Source: Candidatus Microgenomates bacterium (GTDB lineage Bacteria > Patescibacteriota > Microgenomatia > JACPZF01). Taken from it: DNA of 35,968 nucleotides. The DNA lies in the NCBI GenBank assembly GCA_016199065.1, contig JACQHK010000001.1, positions 1 to 35,968 of the forward strand. The letters are read 5' to 3'. Shown here piece by piece: positions 8,384-16,052 of this stretch. A program made the translations under genes and the position numbers. Under the pieces are notes generated by a model. It saw only the letters and a list, made by a program, of their open reading frames with translations. It did not search any database and was not told where the DNA came from. The stretch's first letter is position 1. Each line of letters opens with the position of its first letter.

Positions 8384-9552
8384 TTTTTTATTTCCCCAGA
8401 AATATATAAGGCCTGTTTCCTGTTAGTATTAGAGTGCGTGGGGAGATTTAAAATCTGGTCTGCTATTTTTTCCGCGATGGGACAATCACCTCTTTTATAG
8501 TTTGTTTGGTTTAAATATTTTTTGGGAGCAATAGGGCCATCATACCAGATATCTGACAAATAAATTCCCTTAGTTTTAAGATATTGTATTAAACTAGCCC
8601 TGTTTTTTACCAGAACAGGAAAACGGACACAAGAAGATAACTCAAGACTATGTTGATCGACCAGAACGGTTAACTCGGGAGGCAGATTCTTTAAATATAT
8701 CAAGCTGATTTTCTGACGATGTTTAATGTTATCTGAAAGTTTCTCTAATTGTTGCCTGATCAAAGCCGCATTCCAGGGTGGCAGTTTTTTGTAAACGGAA
8801 GTAAAAGAGGTCATGGGTTGAGAAAGCAAGTTAAATGTTTTGAGAATATGATGTAAAATTTTTCCAGCGCCAATAAAGTAGGTTTTTCTAATTAGATAAG
8901 TTAAAAGCGGATAGAAACGATTTAGAAGATCCTCTCTAAAAGACAAATCAGAAAAACTTTTGGAAAGTGGTAAGGTACCTATGTTTCGTATGATTAATGC
9001 GCCCCCTGTTACTCCGTCAATCATTTTGTCCTGGCTGAAAGAAAACGCACTAAAATCACCCACCGTTCCTGCCGGTCTTTGGTTTGGATAAATTGTTCCG
9101 GCGCTGTGGGCAAGGTCCTCAATGAGGATAAGATTATTTTTTTTACAGGCTTTTTCAATTTCCGTCAGATTGCAGGGGAAACCAAGTGTATTTTGTAATA
9201 AAACAATTTTTAAATCCGGGTTTTTAGCTAGGGTTATTTTTAAGGTACGCGCTGAAAAATTTAAAGAATTTTTTTCCAAATCGACAAAAACCGGGCGACG
9301 ACCGCTTTTTACCACAGCTTCAAAAACGGCAAAGCACGTAAAACCGGTGATACCAACCGCATAGGTTATAGGATAGCTTGTTAAAGCCATTTCTATCGAT
9401 TCGCGGCCTTTATTAGTAAGAATTACCTTTCCCGAGTATTTCTTTTCTAACAAAACCTTTAGTTGATTTAAATAAGATTGGTTGTTAGCCGTAAAAAGTG
9501 CCTTGAGAACAAAATTAAAATTGTAATTAGAGCCGAGGGAATTAAAGATCAT
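8368..9552 (-). CDS. DegT/DnrJ/EryC1/StrS-family PLP aminotransferase
   Basis: A 394-residue fold-type I PLP enzyme. Family features are the early 'TNKGRESIEMAL' segment, 'VFVDLEKNSLNFS', the cofactor-contacting Asp146 in 'LIEDLAHSAG', and the Schiff-base Lys176 in 'SFSQDKMIDGVTGGAL'. Relatives transaminate keto-sugars for cell surface glycans or act on other small ketones. No other nucleotide-sugar genes are nearby. It lies between murF, a hydrolase and a FemX-like gene with 11- and 16-nt overlaps, so it may supply an unusual amino compound for the cell wall. The substrate is unknown. Confidence 0.85.
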   Translation of the reverse strand: MIFNSLGSNYNFNFVLKALFTANNQSYLNQLKVLLEKKYSGKVILTNKGRESIEMALTSYPITYAVGITGFTCFAVFEAVVKSGRRPVFVDLEKNSLNFSARTLKITLAKNPDLKIVLLQNTLGFPCNLTEIEKACKKNNLILIEDLAHSAGTIYPNQRPAGTVGDFSAFSFSQDKMIDGVTGGALIIRNIGTLPLSKSFSDLSFREDLLNRFYPLLTYLIRKTYFIGAGKILHHILKTFNLLSQPMTSFTSVYKKLPPWNAALIRQQLEKLSDNIKHRQKISLIYLKNLPPELTVLVDQHSLELSSCVRFPVLVKNRASLIQYLKTKGIYLSDIWYDGPIAPKKYLNQTNYKRGDCPIAEKIADQILNLPTHSNTNRKQALYISGEIKKWLLK

Positions 9553-10237
9553 GATTTTTTAAGTAGTTAATAATTACTTCTGCTGTTTTTTTGGGGTGAG
9601 TAAAATGTGGGGAGTGTCTGGCGGATTTAATAATTTCCAAGTGAGAATTTGCTATTTTTTTATTCATTAATTTACCATCGGCCAAAGGAGTTATTTGATC
9701 CTTTTCTCCCCAAATAATTAATGTTGGAACTTTAATGGCAGAGAGGATTGGCGTTAAGTCCGAAGAGATGAGATTAAGCATGGTTTCTTTTAAAGGACCA
9801 TTAGCCAGACGATAATCCTGTTCTCCCACCACCCGGTAGAGAAGTTTTTTCATTAATGGCGAAGTGGTAATTTTTTTACCCTTTTTGGCTATCAGATTAA
9901 AAATATTTCTTTTTAACAACAAAAAAAATTCCCGATGGTAAATTCCTGCACTGTCAAGAAGAATTAGTTTTTCGATGTTCTCGGGATGTTGATTTGCAAA
10001 ATAGAGAGCCAGCCTTCCGCCGTTTGAATGACCGAATAAAATCACTTTTTGGTCACCTATTTCCTTTTTTAGCCATTCGGAATAATCATTTACCGTCCAA
10101 ACCGAATCTAGTTGACCAGTCAGGCCAGGTATTTTTAATAATTTACCGGCGATTTTATTGTGTTTCAGGATGGATACAAATTCATGCCATTTTTCGAAAG
10201 AATATGTCCAGCCGTGTAAAATATATATTTTTTTCAT
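9542..10237 (-). CDS. Alpha/beta hydrolase
   Basis: From ATG 10237 the protein has 231 residues. It begins 'MKKIYILHGW' (oxyanion-type HGW) and has the nucleophile elbow GHSNGG with Ser71, an acid in 'WGEKDQITP' and a C-terminal His in 'SARHSPHF', so the triad is complete. The ORF track starts at 10267, but ATG 10237 overlaps the murF stop as ATGA. A GGAG lies 15-20 nt upstream, and the protein then begins directly with the first beta strand, so I prefer it. The family covers esterases, lipases and peptidases, and the substrate is not predictable. Its position in the murF operon hints at an envelope substrate. Confidence 0.82.
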   Translation of the reverse strand: MKKIYILHGWTYSFEKWHEFVSILKHNKIAGKLLKIPGLTGQLDSVWTVNDYSEWLKKEIGDQKVILFGHSNGGRLALYFANQHPENIEKLILLDSAGIYHREFFLLLKRNIFNLIAKKGKKITTSPLMKKLLYRVVGEQDYRLANGPLKETMLNLISSDLTPILSAIKVPTLIIWGEKDQITPLADGKLMNKKIANSHLEIIKSARHSPHFTHPKKTAEVIINYLKNHDL

Positions 10238-11475
10238 AAGTAGAATTTCTTTCTCCGTTCTTCCCAAACTTTTTCCCGCCTACAAAGATAGCGTTTGTCT
10301 TCGGGGTCCTTTAACAGTGTCTCAACGATTACTTCTAAGAATCCTGCACCTTTAATTAATATTAGTTCTTTTCCGGAAAGATTTTTCAGAAGGTATTCCA
10401 GCCCTTGGCGAGGTCGAGAAAAAGCAACCACATCTTTATTCTTAAGTTGGGGTAGAGTATAGGCAAGATTACGTTTTCCGACCAATATTAATTTTTCAAA
10501 GTCAGATTTTTGTAAAATTTCTGCTAATCTCCCATGTTCTTTTTCCTCATTTTCTCCCAAATCAACCATGTCGCCAACGATGAGCCATTTTTTAGGAGCA
10601 GAAAGTACATTAAAAGTTTCGATCATTGCCTGGGTGGAAGATAAATTTGAATTATAGGTGCTGTCAACGATGGTTGTTTCCCTTATGCCCTTAAATATCG
10701 TATTTCGTCCCGGTTCTAAACGCAAAGCGGAAAAATCTTTCCTCATTGCCTGTCCCAAAAGTGACATAGTTTGGTAAAGCATCTTTAAAGCATAAAAAGA
10801 GTCTTTGGGTAAAATATAATCTAGGTGGCAAATCATTTCTGCGGTCACGAAGTCGGTTCCTTTCAGGGAAACTTCGTATTTTCTCAAGTCATTTTTTTTA
10901 AAGCCAATTATTTTAGCTGCCGTGCGCGATAATTGCTTTTCAATAGCCTGAGAATCTTCATTAACCAGAACATAGTTTTTAGTGTACTTGAGAAAATAGC
11001 CAAATTCATAAGCGATGCTTTCCAAACTCCCGGGAAAAAAATTTCCGCTATGACTTAAGGAGACGTTTTGCCAAAGAGTAATATCCGGATGTAAAAATGA
11101 CGCTAGAAATTTTCCTTCTCCGGTTCGATCGCAGTCGGCTTCTACAAACAAAAGTTTTTGAGAAGGGATTTTCTTCCAGGCAGAGAATGGTGCTTGGAAA
11201 AAAAAGAGTAACCATTCAAAAACAGAGTAGCTTTTCCGCCGCATATTTAATAAATAAAAGGGAATGCCGAATGCGCTGTTGGCACCAAAGGTATAACACG
11301 CCTTGTTACCGAGCTGGTGAGAAAACAAGGAAAGTAAAAACGTTTTACCAGTAGAGCCCGTAATAACGATAATTTTTGGCCGCCAGCGCTGCAGTCTAAT
11401 TCTTGCCCAAAAACGAAAATAGGCCGCTACAGGAAAATATAGTGCGGTTTTGGCCCTTTTGATTATTTGATACAT
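10234..11475 (-). CDS. murF: Mur ligase, probable UDP-MurNAc-tripeptide--D-Ala-D-Ala ligase MurF
   Basis: A 413-residue Mur ligase-family protein with the P-loop GSTGKT at 40-45 and the MurF-like C-terminal motif 'DSTYNSNLSSTQAM', compared with 'DxxYNANPxS' in MurF. Only about 39 residues precede the P-loop. They are basic and hydrophobic and replace the usual N-terminal UDP-substrate domain. MurF ligates D-Ala-D-Ala to UDP-MurNAc-tripeptide. No other MurF candidate is in the window, which otherwise has MurA-E and MurG, so this is the best assignment. It opens the inverted four-gene operon. A CapB- or MurT-like role is the main alternative. Confidence 0.78.
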   Translation of the reverse strand: MYQIIKRAKTALYFPVAAYFRFWARIRLQRWRPKIIVITGSTGKTFLLSLFSHQLGNKACYTFGANSAFGIPFYLLNMRRKSYSVFEWLLFFFQAPFSAWKKIPSQKLLFVEADCDRTGEGKFLASFLHPDITLWQNVSLSHSGNFFPGSLESIAYEFGYFLKYTKNYVLVNEDSQAIEKQLSRTAAKIIGFKKNDLRKYEVSLKGTDFVTAEMICHLDYILPKDSFYALKMLYQTMSLLGQAMRKDFSALRLEPGRNTIFKGIRETTIVDSTYNSNLSSTQAMIETFNVLSAPKKWLIVGDMVDLGENEEKEHGRLAEILQKSDFEKLILVGKRNLAYTLPQLKNKDVVAFSRPRQGLEYLLKNLSGKELILIKGAGFLEVIVETLLKDPEDKRYLCRREKVWEERRKKFYL

Positions 11476-11488
11476 AGAAGGCTCTTGT

Positions 11489-11494
11489 ATTGTA
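11489..11494 (-). promoter_or_regulatory. Extended -10 promoter for the murF operon
   Basis: On the minus strand TACAAT is preceded by TGC, giving the extended -10 form TGnTANAAT. It is 13 nt before the murF ATG at 11475. No good -35 was found, as is usual for extended -10 promoters. It lies in a 72-nt divergent gap shared with the plus-strand gene at 11548. Confidence 0.45.
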
Positions 11495-11535
11495 GCAAAA
11501 TAACCCTTTGATATGCAGCCGAAAGACTAAAAAGC

Positions 11536-11541
11536 TATAAT
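11536..11541 (+). promoter_or_regulatory. -10 box for the 11548 gene, predicting a leaderless transcript
   Basis: A perfect TATAAT ends 6 nt before the ATG at 11548, so the usual start distance of 6-7 nt falls on the start codon. No Shine-Dalgarno precedes the ATG. A TTGATA lies 22 nt upstream, too far for a canonical -35. Confidence 0.5.
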
Positions 11542-11547
11542 ATTAAT

Positions 11548-12189
11548 ATGTCACAAGAGAACGGAATTGTTCATGAACAAGGAGAATCTGGTAGGGTTGC
11601 TCTTGTTCTTAAAAGCAGAGAGCATTTAAAAAGGGCTTCCGGAATCTTTGAAACTCACGGTTTTTCTTTGGCTACGATAGAGAATCTTATTGATGGAAAT
11701 TACGAAACAATGACTGTAGTAAGTGGACCAACAAGGAAAACTTGGCCGGATGTCGATCCCGTCGAAACTTTTGAGGAGAGGATTATTAAAACTTCCGACG
11801 GAGTAGAACTAGAGCGTTCTAACTGTCATTTCAACCGCATCGAAACTCGTAATGATCAGATTGACGGTAAGCCATGGCGTTTTCTTAACATTTCAACCAG
11901 GATCACTCCCCAGGGAAAACCTACACCGATAGAAATAATTCATGTAACTGGAGGTTATGGAATGATCTATTTTTCTGACAAAATTCAAGGCGATGGAGGT
12001 AACTTTCGAGGATCAAAAACAGGAAGAGTAATTGAATTGGAACCCGGAATGACTGTGGTAGTTACCGAAGAAATTGGTAACGCCATTTCCGGTATTGGCA
12101 AAGACGGGCTGGATTTTATCTATGTTAGCTCACCTCCCTATGAAGATGTGGAAACTGCTTTGGTAAAACCCGAAGTGGAAATTGTTTAA
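11548..12189 (+). CDS. Hypothetical protein, possibly with a C-terminal cupin-like barrel
   Basis: A 213-residue soluble protein with no signal peptide or membrane segment. I do not recognise the family. The second half alternates beta-prone stretches with turns ('GGYGMIYFSD', 'RVIELEPGMTVVVTEE'), which resembles a small-molecule-binding cupin or jelly roll, but the metal-binding His/Glu pattern is not clear. The N-terminus carries a 'VHEQ' tetrapeptide (residues 8-11) reminiscent of the 'AHEQE' in the proteins at 20237 and 21472. It has its own promoter and lies divergent from the murF operon at the head of the dgkA-mraY-murD run. Confidence 0.72.
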   Translation: MSQENGIVHEQGESGRVALVLKSREHLKRASGIFETHGFSLATIENLIDGNYETMTVVSGPTRKTWPDVDPVETFEERIIKTSDGVELERSNCHFNRIETRNDQIDGKPWRFLNISTRITPQGKPTPIEIIHVTGGYGMIYFSDKIQGDGGNFRGSKTGRVIELEPGMTVVVTEEIGNAISGIGKDGLDFIYVSSPPYEDVETALVKPEVEIV

Positions 12190-12198
12190 CCGCTGCTC

Positions 12199-12228
12199 TT
12201 GCTACAGGTTGTTTTTTCGCGCTATAAT
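12199..12228 (+). promoter_or_regulatory. Sigma70-type promoter for dgkA-mraY
   Basis: TTGCTA (12199-12204), an 18-nt spacer and TATAAT (12223-12228) form a good housekeeping promoter in the 47-nt gap before dgkA. The -10 ends 8 nt before the ATG at 12237, so the mRNA would have at most about 2 nt of leader. Confidence 0.6.
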
Positions 12229-12236
12229 CGAGATAC

Positions 12237-12617
12237 ATGCATAAACCTTTTCAAAACCACGGGCATCATATTTCCTTCAAGGCAGCAGTGGAAGGACTTT
12301 TTTTTGCTTTTAAGACCGAGATTAATATGAAATTGATCGTTCTTTTTGCCTTGCTGGCAATCTTACTGTCCCTTTCCTTGCCAATATCTTATTCTGAATG
12401 GCTGGTAATCTTCTTAACAATTATGATTGTTTTTGTGGCGGAAATGATAAACTCCAGTATCGAAGCTGTCTGCGATTTAATCACCCGGGACTGGAACGAA
12501 AACGTCAAAATAGCCAAGGACGTTGCAGCCGGAACAGTTCTGTTGGCCAGTTTTTTTGCCTTGTTAATCGGTCTGGTGATTTTTCTTCCGAAAATTATTA
12601 ACCTGCTGATTACTTAA
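12237..12617 (+). CDS. dgkA: DgkA-family membrane kinase (undecaprenol or diacylglycerol kinase)
   Basis: A 126-residue membrane protein with three hydrophobic segments (about 31-49, 54-70, 96-120). It has the family signature 'AEMINSSIEAVCDLIT' (69-84) followed by a conserved KIAKD segment. The Glu and Asn in the signature are the catalytic and metal-binding residues of the family. In Gram-positive-type organisms the family mostly phosphorylates undecaprenol, which regenerates the lipid carrier used by MraY. The position 8 nt before mraY fits that role better than diacylglycerol recycling. Confidence 0.9.
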   Translation: MHKPFQNHGHHISFKAAVEGLFFAFKTEINMKLIVLFALLAILLSLSLPISYSEWLVIFLTIMIVFVAEMINSSIEAVCDLITRDWNENVKIAKDVAAGTVLLASFFALLIGLVIFLPKIINLLIT

Positions 12618-12625
12618 ACCAATTT

Positions 12626-13636
12626 ATGGGACAACTTTTAGGACTTTTATTATTGTCTTTTTTAATTACCAGTATTTTAATTGTACCTTTTATTGATCTG
12701 CTTTATAAATTCAAATTACGCAGAAAAAGACAGGTTACCAGAGACGCTTTTGAGAAACTGACCCCGATTTTTGATAAGTTTCACGGATGGAAGGTCGGTA
12801 CGCCGGTTGGCGGTGGTTTGTTAGTCATTGTTGTCGTAAGTATTTTAACTTTATGGACCTATGAACTTTTTGGTTTTAGCCCGAAATTTTGGGAAGTTTT
12901 TGTGATACTTTTCACCTTTATCTCATTTGGATTGTTAGGGCTGTACGATGATATCAGAAAGACCTTTGGGTATAAACACGACGGGCTTTTCGGTCTGCGT
13001 CTTCGCTTTAAATTACTTTTTCAAATAGTTCTTTCTTTAATTATTGGTCTGATTTTTTATTATAAATTGGGTTTTGATTTTATCAATATCCATTGGTTTG
13101 GGAAAATTGAAATTGGTATTTTATTTATTCCACTAACGTCTTTTGTGGTGGTATCTTTTGCCAACGCGTTTAATATTACCGATGGGTTAGACGGCTTAGC
13201 TTCGGGTCTGTTAGTAATTTGTTTGATTGCTTTTTGGGCTATTTCTTCAACGCTTCTTGATCCGACTCTGGGAATTTTTATTTCTTTATGGATCGGTTCA
13301 GTGTTGGCTTTTCTCTATTTCAATGTTTTTCCTGCTCGTATTTGGTTAGGTGACGTGGGAGCACTTTCGTTTGGGGCAACCCTGGCCGTCGTGGGTTTGT
13401 TGACGGGTAAAATTGCTGCTGTGGGAGTAATTGGCGGGGTACTGGTGGCCGAAGTCGGAAGTTCTCTGTTGCAATTGCTTTCCAAGAAGTTTACGGGTAA
13501 AAAACTTTTCCTGGCCGCGCCGCTCCATCTCTGGTTTCAGAATAAAGGTTGGCCAGAACCAAAAATCGTCATGAGATTTTGGTTAGTGGGAATTTTGTTT
13601 GCCATCTTTGGTGTGTGGATTGCCGTTATCAAATAA
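12626..13636 (+). CDS. mraY: Phospho-N-acetylmuramoyl-pentapeptide-transferase MraY
   Basis: A 336-residue polytopic enzyme that transfers phospho-MurNAc-pentapeptide to undecaprenyl phosphate, making lipid I. Seen in order are the 'HGWKVGTPVGGG' loop, the Asp pair 108-109 in 'GLYDDI', 'NAFNITDGLDGLA' (Asp186, Asp189) and Asp243 in 'LGDVGA'. The C-terminal loop, normally 'PIHHHFE', reads 'PLHLWFQ', keeping only His301, while the following KGWPEPKIV is conserved. Length and position between dgkA and murD are typical. The call is secure as MraY rather than WecA because of the dcw context and the GTP and KGWPEPK segments. Confidence 0.92.
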   Translation: MGQLLGLLLLSFLITSILIVPFIDLLYKFKLRRKRQVTRDAFEKLTPIFDKFHGWKVGTPVGGGLLVIVVVSILTLWTYELFGFSPKFWEVFVILFTFISFGLLGLYDDIRKTFGYKHDGLFGLRLRFKLLFQIVLSLIIGLIFYYKLGFDFINIHWFGKIEIGILFIPLTSFVVVSFANAFNITDGLDGLASGLLVICLIAFWAISSTLLDPTLGIFISLWIGSVLAFLYFNVFPARIWLGDVGALSFGATLAVVGLLTGKIAAVGVIGGVLVAEVGSSLLQLLSKKFTGKKLFLAAPLHLWFQNKGWPEPKIVMRFWLVGILFAIFGVWIAVIK

Positions 13637-13648
13637 TTCAAACAGTCA

Positions 13649-14974
13649 ATGACTATTAATTCCTTCAAAAACAAAAAAGTTCTTGTCATGGGTTTAGGTC
13701 TTCAGGGTGGAGGAGTCGGAAGTGCCCTATATTTTGCCAAAGCCGGAGCACAAGTTACCATTACCGATTTAAAAACCGAAAAACAACTTGAACCATCATT
13801 AAAATTGCTGAAAAATTATTCTTTTAAATATGTTTTAGGAAGGCACGACTTGGCGGATTTTTTGAACAGTGATCTAATTGTAAAAAACCCCGATGTGTCC
13901 TGGGACAGTGAATATATCAAAAAAGCTCAAAAAAAAAGCATTCCTATAGAGATGGAAGAAAGTCTTTTTGTAAAAATGTCACCCTCTAAAATTATAGGAA
14001 TAACCGGCACCAGAGGTAAAAGTACAGTAAGTAAGTTAGTCTATGAAGTTCTAAAAAATAACCAGAAGCGCGTCTTTTTAGGCGGTAACATGAAAGGTTC
14101 AAGGACCTTAGAACTTCTTTCTCAAACGTCAAGAAAGGATTGGGTAGTGCTGGAATTATCCAGTTGGCAGCTGTCCGCTTTTACCAAAAGTCCCCATATT
14201 AGTTTGATCACCAATCTTTATCCAGACCACTTAAATCGTTATGGATCAATGACAAAATATATTAAAGATAAAAAAAACATTTTTCGTTTTCAGAAAGTCT
14301 CTGATTATTTACTACTAAACTATGAAAATGAAACGACAAGAAAATTTGCAACGGAAACTAAGAGCAAAGTAATTTTCTTTAAGAAAAACGATTGGCCAAA
14401 AGATTGGCCACTAAAAATTTTAGGGACCCATAACATCAGTAATGCCGCAGCGGTTTGGAAGCTGGCTCAATTATTAGGTCTGGATAATGAGATAACCAGA
14501 AAAACTATTCAGGATTTTTCCGGTCTAGATTATCGTCTGCAAAAAGTGAGAGAAATTAACGGCAGACAATTTATTAACGATTCGACATCCACGACCCCCA
14601 TTGCCACGATTGCTGCCATAAAATCTTTTCCCCCCGGGTCAATAATATTGTTATTGGGCGGTAACGATAAAAGCTTGCCGTTACAGGAATTGCTTGAGGA
14701 AATTAAAAAAAGAGTGAAGTATGTCGTATTACTTAAAGGTTCTGGAACCGAGAGATTATTAACTTTGCTAAAAAAAGATCCGCAACTGGCCCAAAGATTT
14801 TCTCCGGTTTTCTCAGATTATCGCAAAGCAGTTAAACTGGCTTCTAGTAAGGCAAAAAGGGGTGAAACTGTGTTGCTTTCTCCTGGTTTTACCTCTTTTG
14901 CCATGTTTAATAATGAATTTGAAAGAGCTGAAAAATTTAATTTGTATGCCCAAGAACTTAAGACTAAAATTTAA
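13649..14974 (+). CDS. murD: UDP-N-acetylmuramoylalanine--D-glutamate ligase MurD
   Basis: A 441-residue ligase that adds D-Glu to UDP-MurNAc-L-Ala. It has an N-terminal Rossmann-like start 'VLVMGLGLQGGG', the P-loop GTRGKST at 120-126, 'LELSSWQLSAF', 'LYPDHLNRYGS' and a C-terminal 'LLLGGNDKSLP', all MurD-like. The length is normal. The stop lies 29 nt inside the following ftsW ORF. It is the fourth Mur ligase of the window and completes the set with murC, murE and murF. Confidence 0.94.
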   Translation: MTINSFKNKKVLVMGLGLQGGGVGSALYFAKAGAQVTITDLKTEKQLEPSLKLLKNYSFKYVLGRHDLADFLNSDLIVKNPDVSWDSEYIKKAQKKSIPIEMEESLFVKMSPSKIIGITGTRGKSTVSKLVYEVLKNNQKRVFLGGNMKGSRTLELLSQTSRKDWVVLELSSWQLSAFTKSPHISLITNLYPDHLNRYGSMTKYIKDKKNIFRFQKVSDYLLLNYENETTRKFATETKSKVIFFKKNDWPKDWPLKILGTHNISNAAAVWKLAQLLGLDNEITRKTIQDFSGLDYRLQKVREINGRQFINDSTSTTPIATIAAIKSFPPGSIILLLGGNDKSLPLQELLEEIKKRVKYVVLLKGSGTERLLTLLKKDPQLAQRFSPVFSDYRKAVKLASSKAKRGETVLLSPGFTSFAMFNNEFERAEKFNLYAQELKTKI

Positions 14975-16052
14975 ATTACGCAGTACTAAAACAGATTGGT
15001 ATCTAATCACCACGGTAATTTCCTTGGTGTTATTTGGTGTGTTGATGGTTTTTAATGCTTCTTCAATTTCTGCTTTAACGGACTTCGGGAATAAATTTTA
15101 CTATCTACGAGAACAATCAAAATGGGTGATTATCGGTGTGCTGGGACTTCTTTACGCGTCCTTTTTTGATTACAAAAAATATTTTTACTTGGCACTGCCA
15201 TTATTGCTGGTTTGTCTCTTACTCTTAATATTGGTATTTGTTCCCGGGTTGGGGGTTAACGCTTTAGGCGCACATCGTTGGATAAATTTTCATTTATTTA
15301 TTTTACAGCCTTCTGAATTTACCAAACTGTCCTTAATAATTTATTTGTCGGCCTGGTTTTCCCAAAAAGAAAAGAAAAGATTTTTTGCCTTTCTCTTATT
15401 GCTGGCCATGATTGTAGGTTTAATAATCTTACAGCCAGATATGGGAACAGGTGTGGTTTTGGTTAGTATCAGTCTGATTTTATATTTTGTCTCTGGTGCG
15501 CCCCTGATGCATTTTGGCGTCTTTTTGCCTTTGGGGTTTATGGCGGGTGTCTTTTTGGCAATTACCTCTCCCTATCGTTTAAACAGAGTTTTAACTTTTT
15601 TTAATTCTTCCCGCGATCCTTTGGGTGCTTCGTATCACGTGCGTCAAATCTTAATCGCCTTAGGATCAGGAGGTTTATTGGGCTTAGGTTTCGGTAAATC
15701 ACGCCAAAAGTTTGCTTATCTTCCCGAAGCCACCACCGATTCCATCTTTGCCATCATTGCCGAAGAGCTTGGTTTTATCGGTTCTACAATCTTAATTTTA
15801 GTTTTTTTGTTTTTGATCTATCGTATCTTTAGTATCGCCAAACGAGCTCCTGATAATTTCGGAAGACTTCTGGCGGTAGGAATTGGTTCATGGTTTGCCA
15901 TGCAAATTATTATTAATCTGGGTGCCATGGTGGCTTTAATTCCCTTAACGGGAATTCCCTTACCGTTTATTTCCTATGGTGGGTCATCTTTGGTGGTGGC
16001 TCTCTTTGCCGTTGGCATATTAATTAACATCAAAAGACAAGGAAAAACATGA
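14946..16052 (+). CDS. ftsW: SEDS-family peptidoglycan glycosyltransferase FtsW
   Basis: From ATG 14946 the protein has 368 residues with about ten membrane segments. The SEDS signatures seen include 'MVFNASS' near the first membrane segment, 'LQPSEFTKLSLIIY', 'LQPDMGTGVVL' and the C-terminal 'IPLPFISYGGSSL'. FtsW polymerises lipid II into septal glycan with its partner class B PBP, here FtsI. The track start at 14862 would put 28 extra residues deep inside murD. The internal ATG at 14946 gives a normal cytoplasmic tail and a 29-nt overlap, so I prefer it. The stop overlaps the murG ATG as ATGA. Confidence 0.92.
   Translation: MPKNLRLKFKLRSTKTDWYLITTVISLVLFGVLMVFNASSISALTDFGNKFYYLREQSKWVIIGVLGLLYASFFDYKKYFYLALPLLLVCLLLLILVFVPGLGVNALGAHRWINFHLFILQPSEFTKLSLIIYLSAWFSQKEKKRFFAFLLLLAMIVGLIILQPDMGTGVVLVSISLILYFVSGAPLMHFGVFLPLGFMAGVFLAITSPYRLNRVLTFFNSSRDPLGASYHVRQILIALGSGGLLGLGFGKSRQKFAYLPEATTDSIFAIIAEELGFIGSTILILVFLFLIYRIFSIAKRAPDNFGRLLAVGIGSWFAMQIIINLGAMVALIPLTGIPLPFISYGGSSLVVALFAVGILINIKRQGKT

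Noticed and set aside
10238-10267. Upstream start for the alpha/beta hydrolase
   Set aside because: ATG 10237 overlaps the murF stop as ATGA and begins directly with the first strand, so the longer form is less likely.
14862-14945. N-terminal extension of FtsW from ATG 14862
   Set aside because: It would add 28 residues encoded inside murD. ATG 14946 gives a normal FtsW N-terminus.
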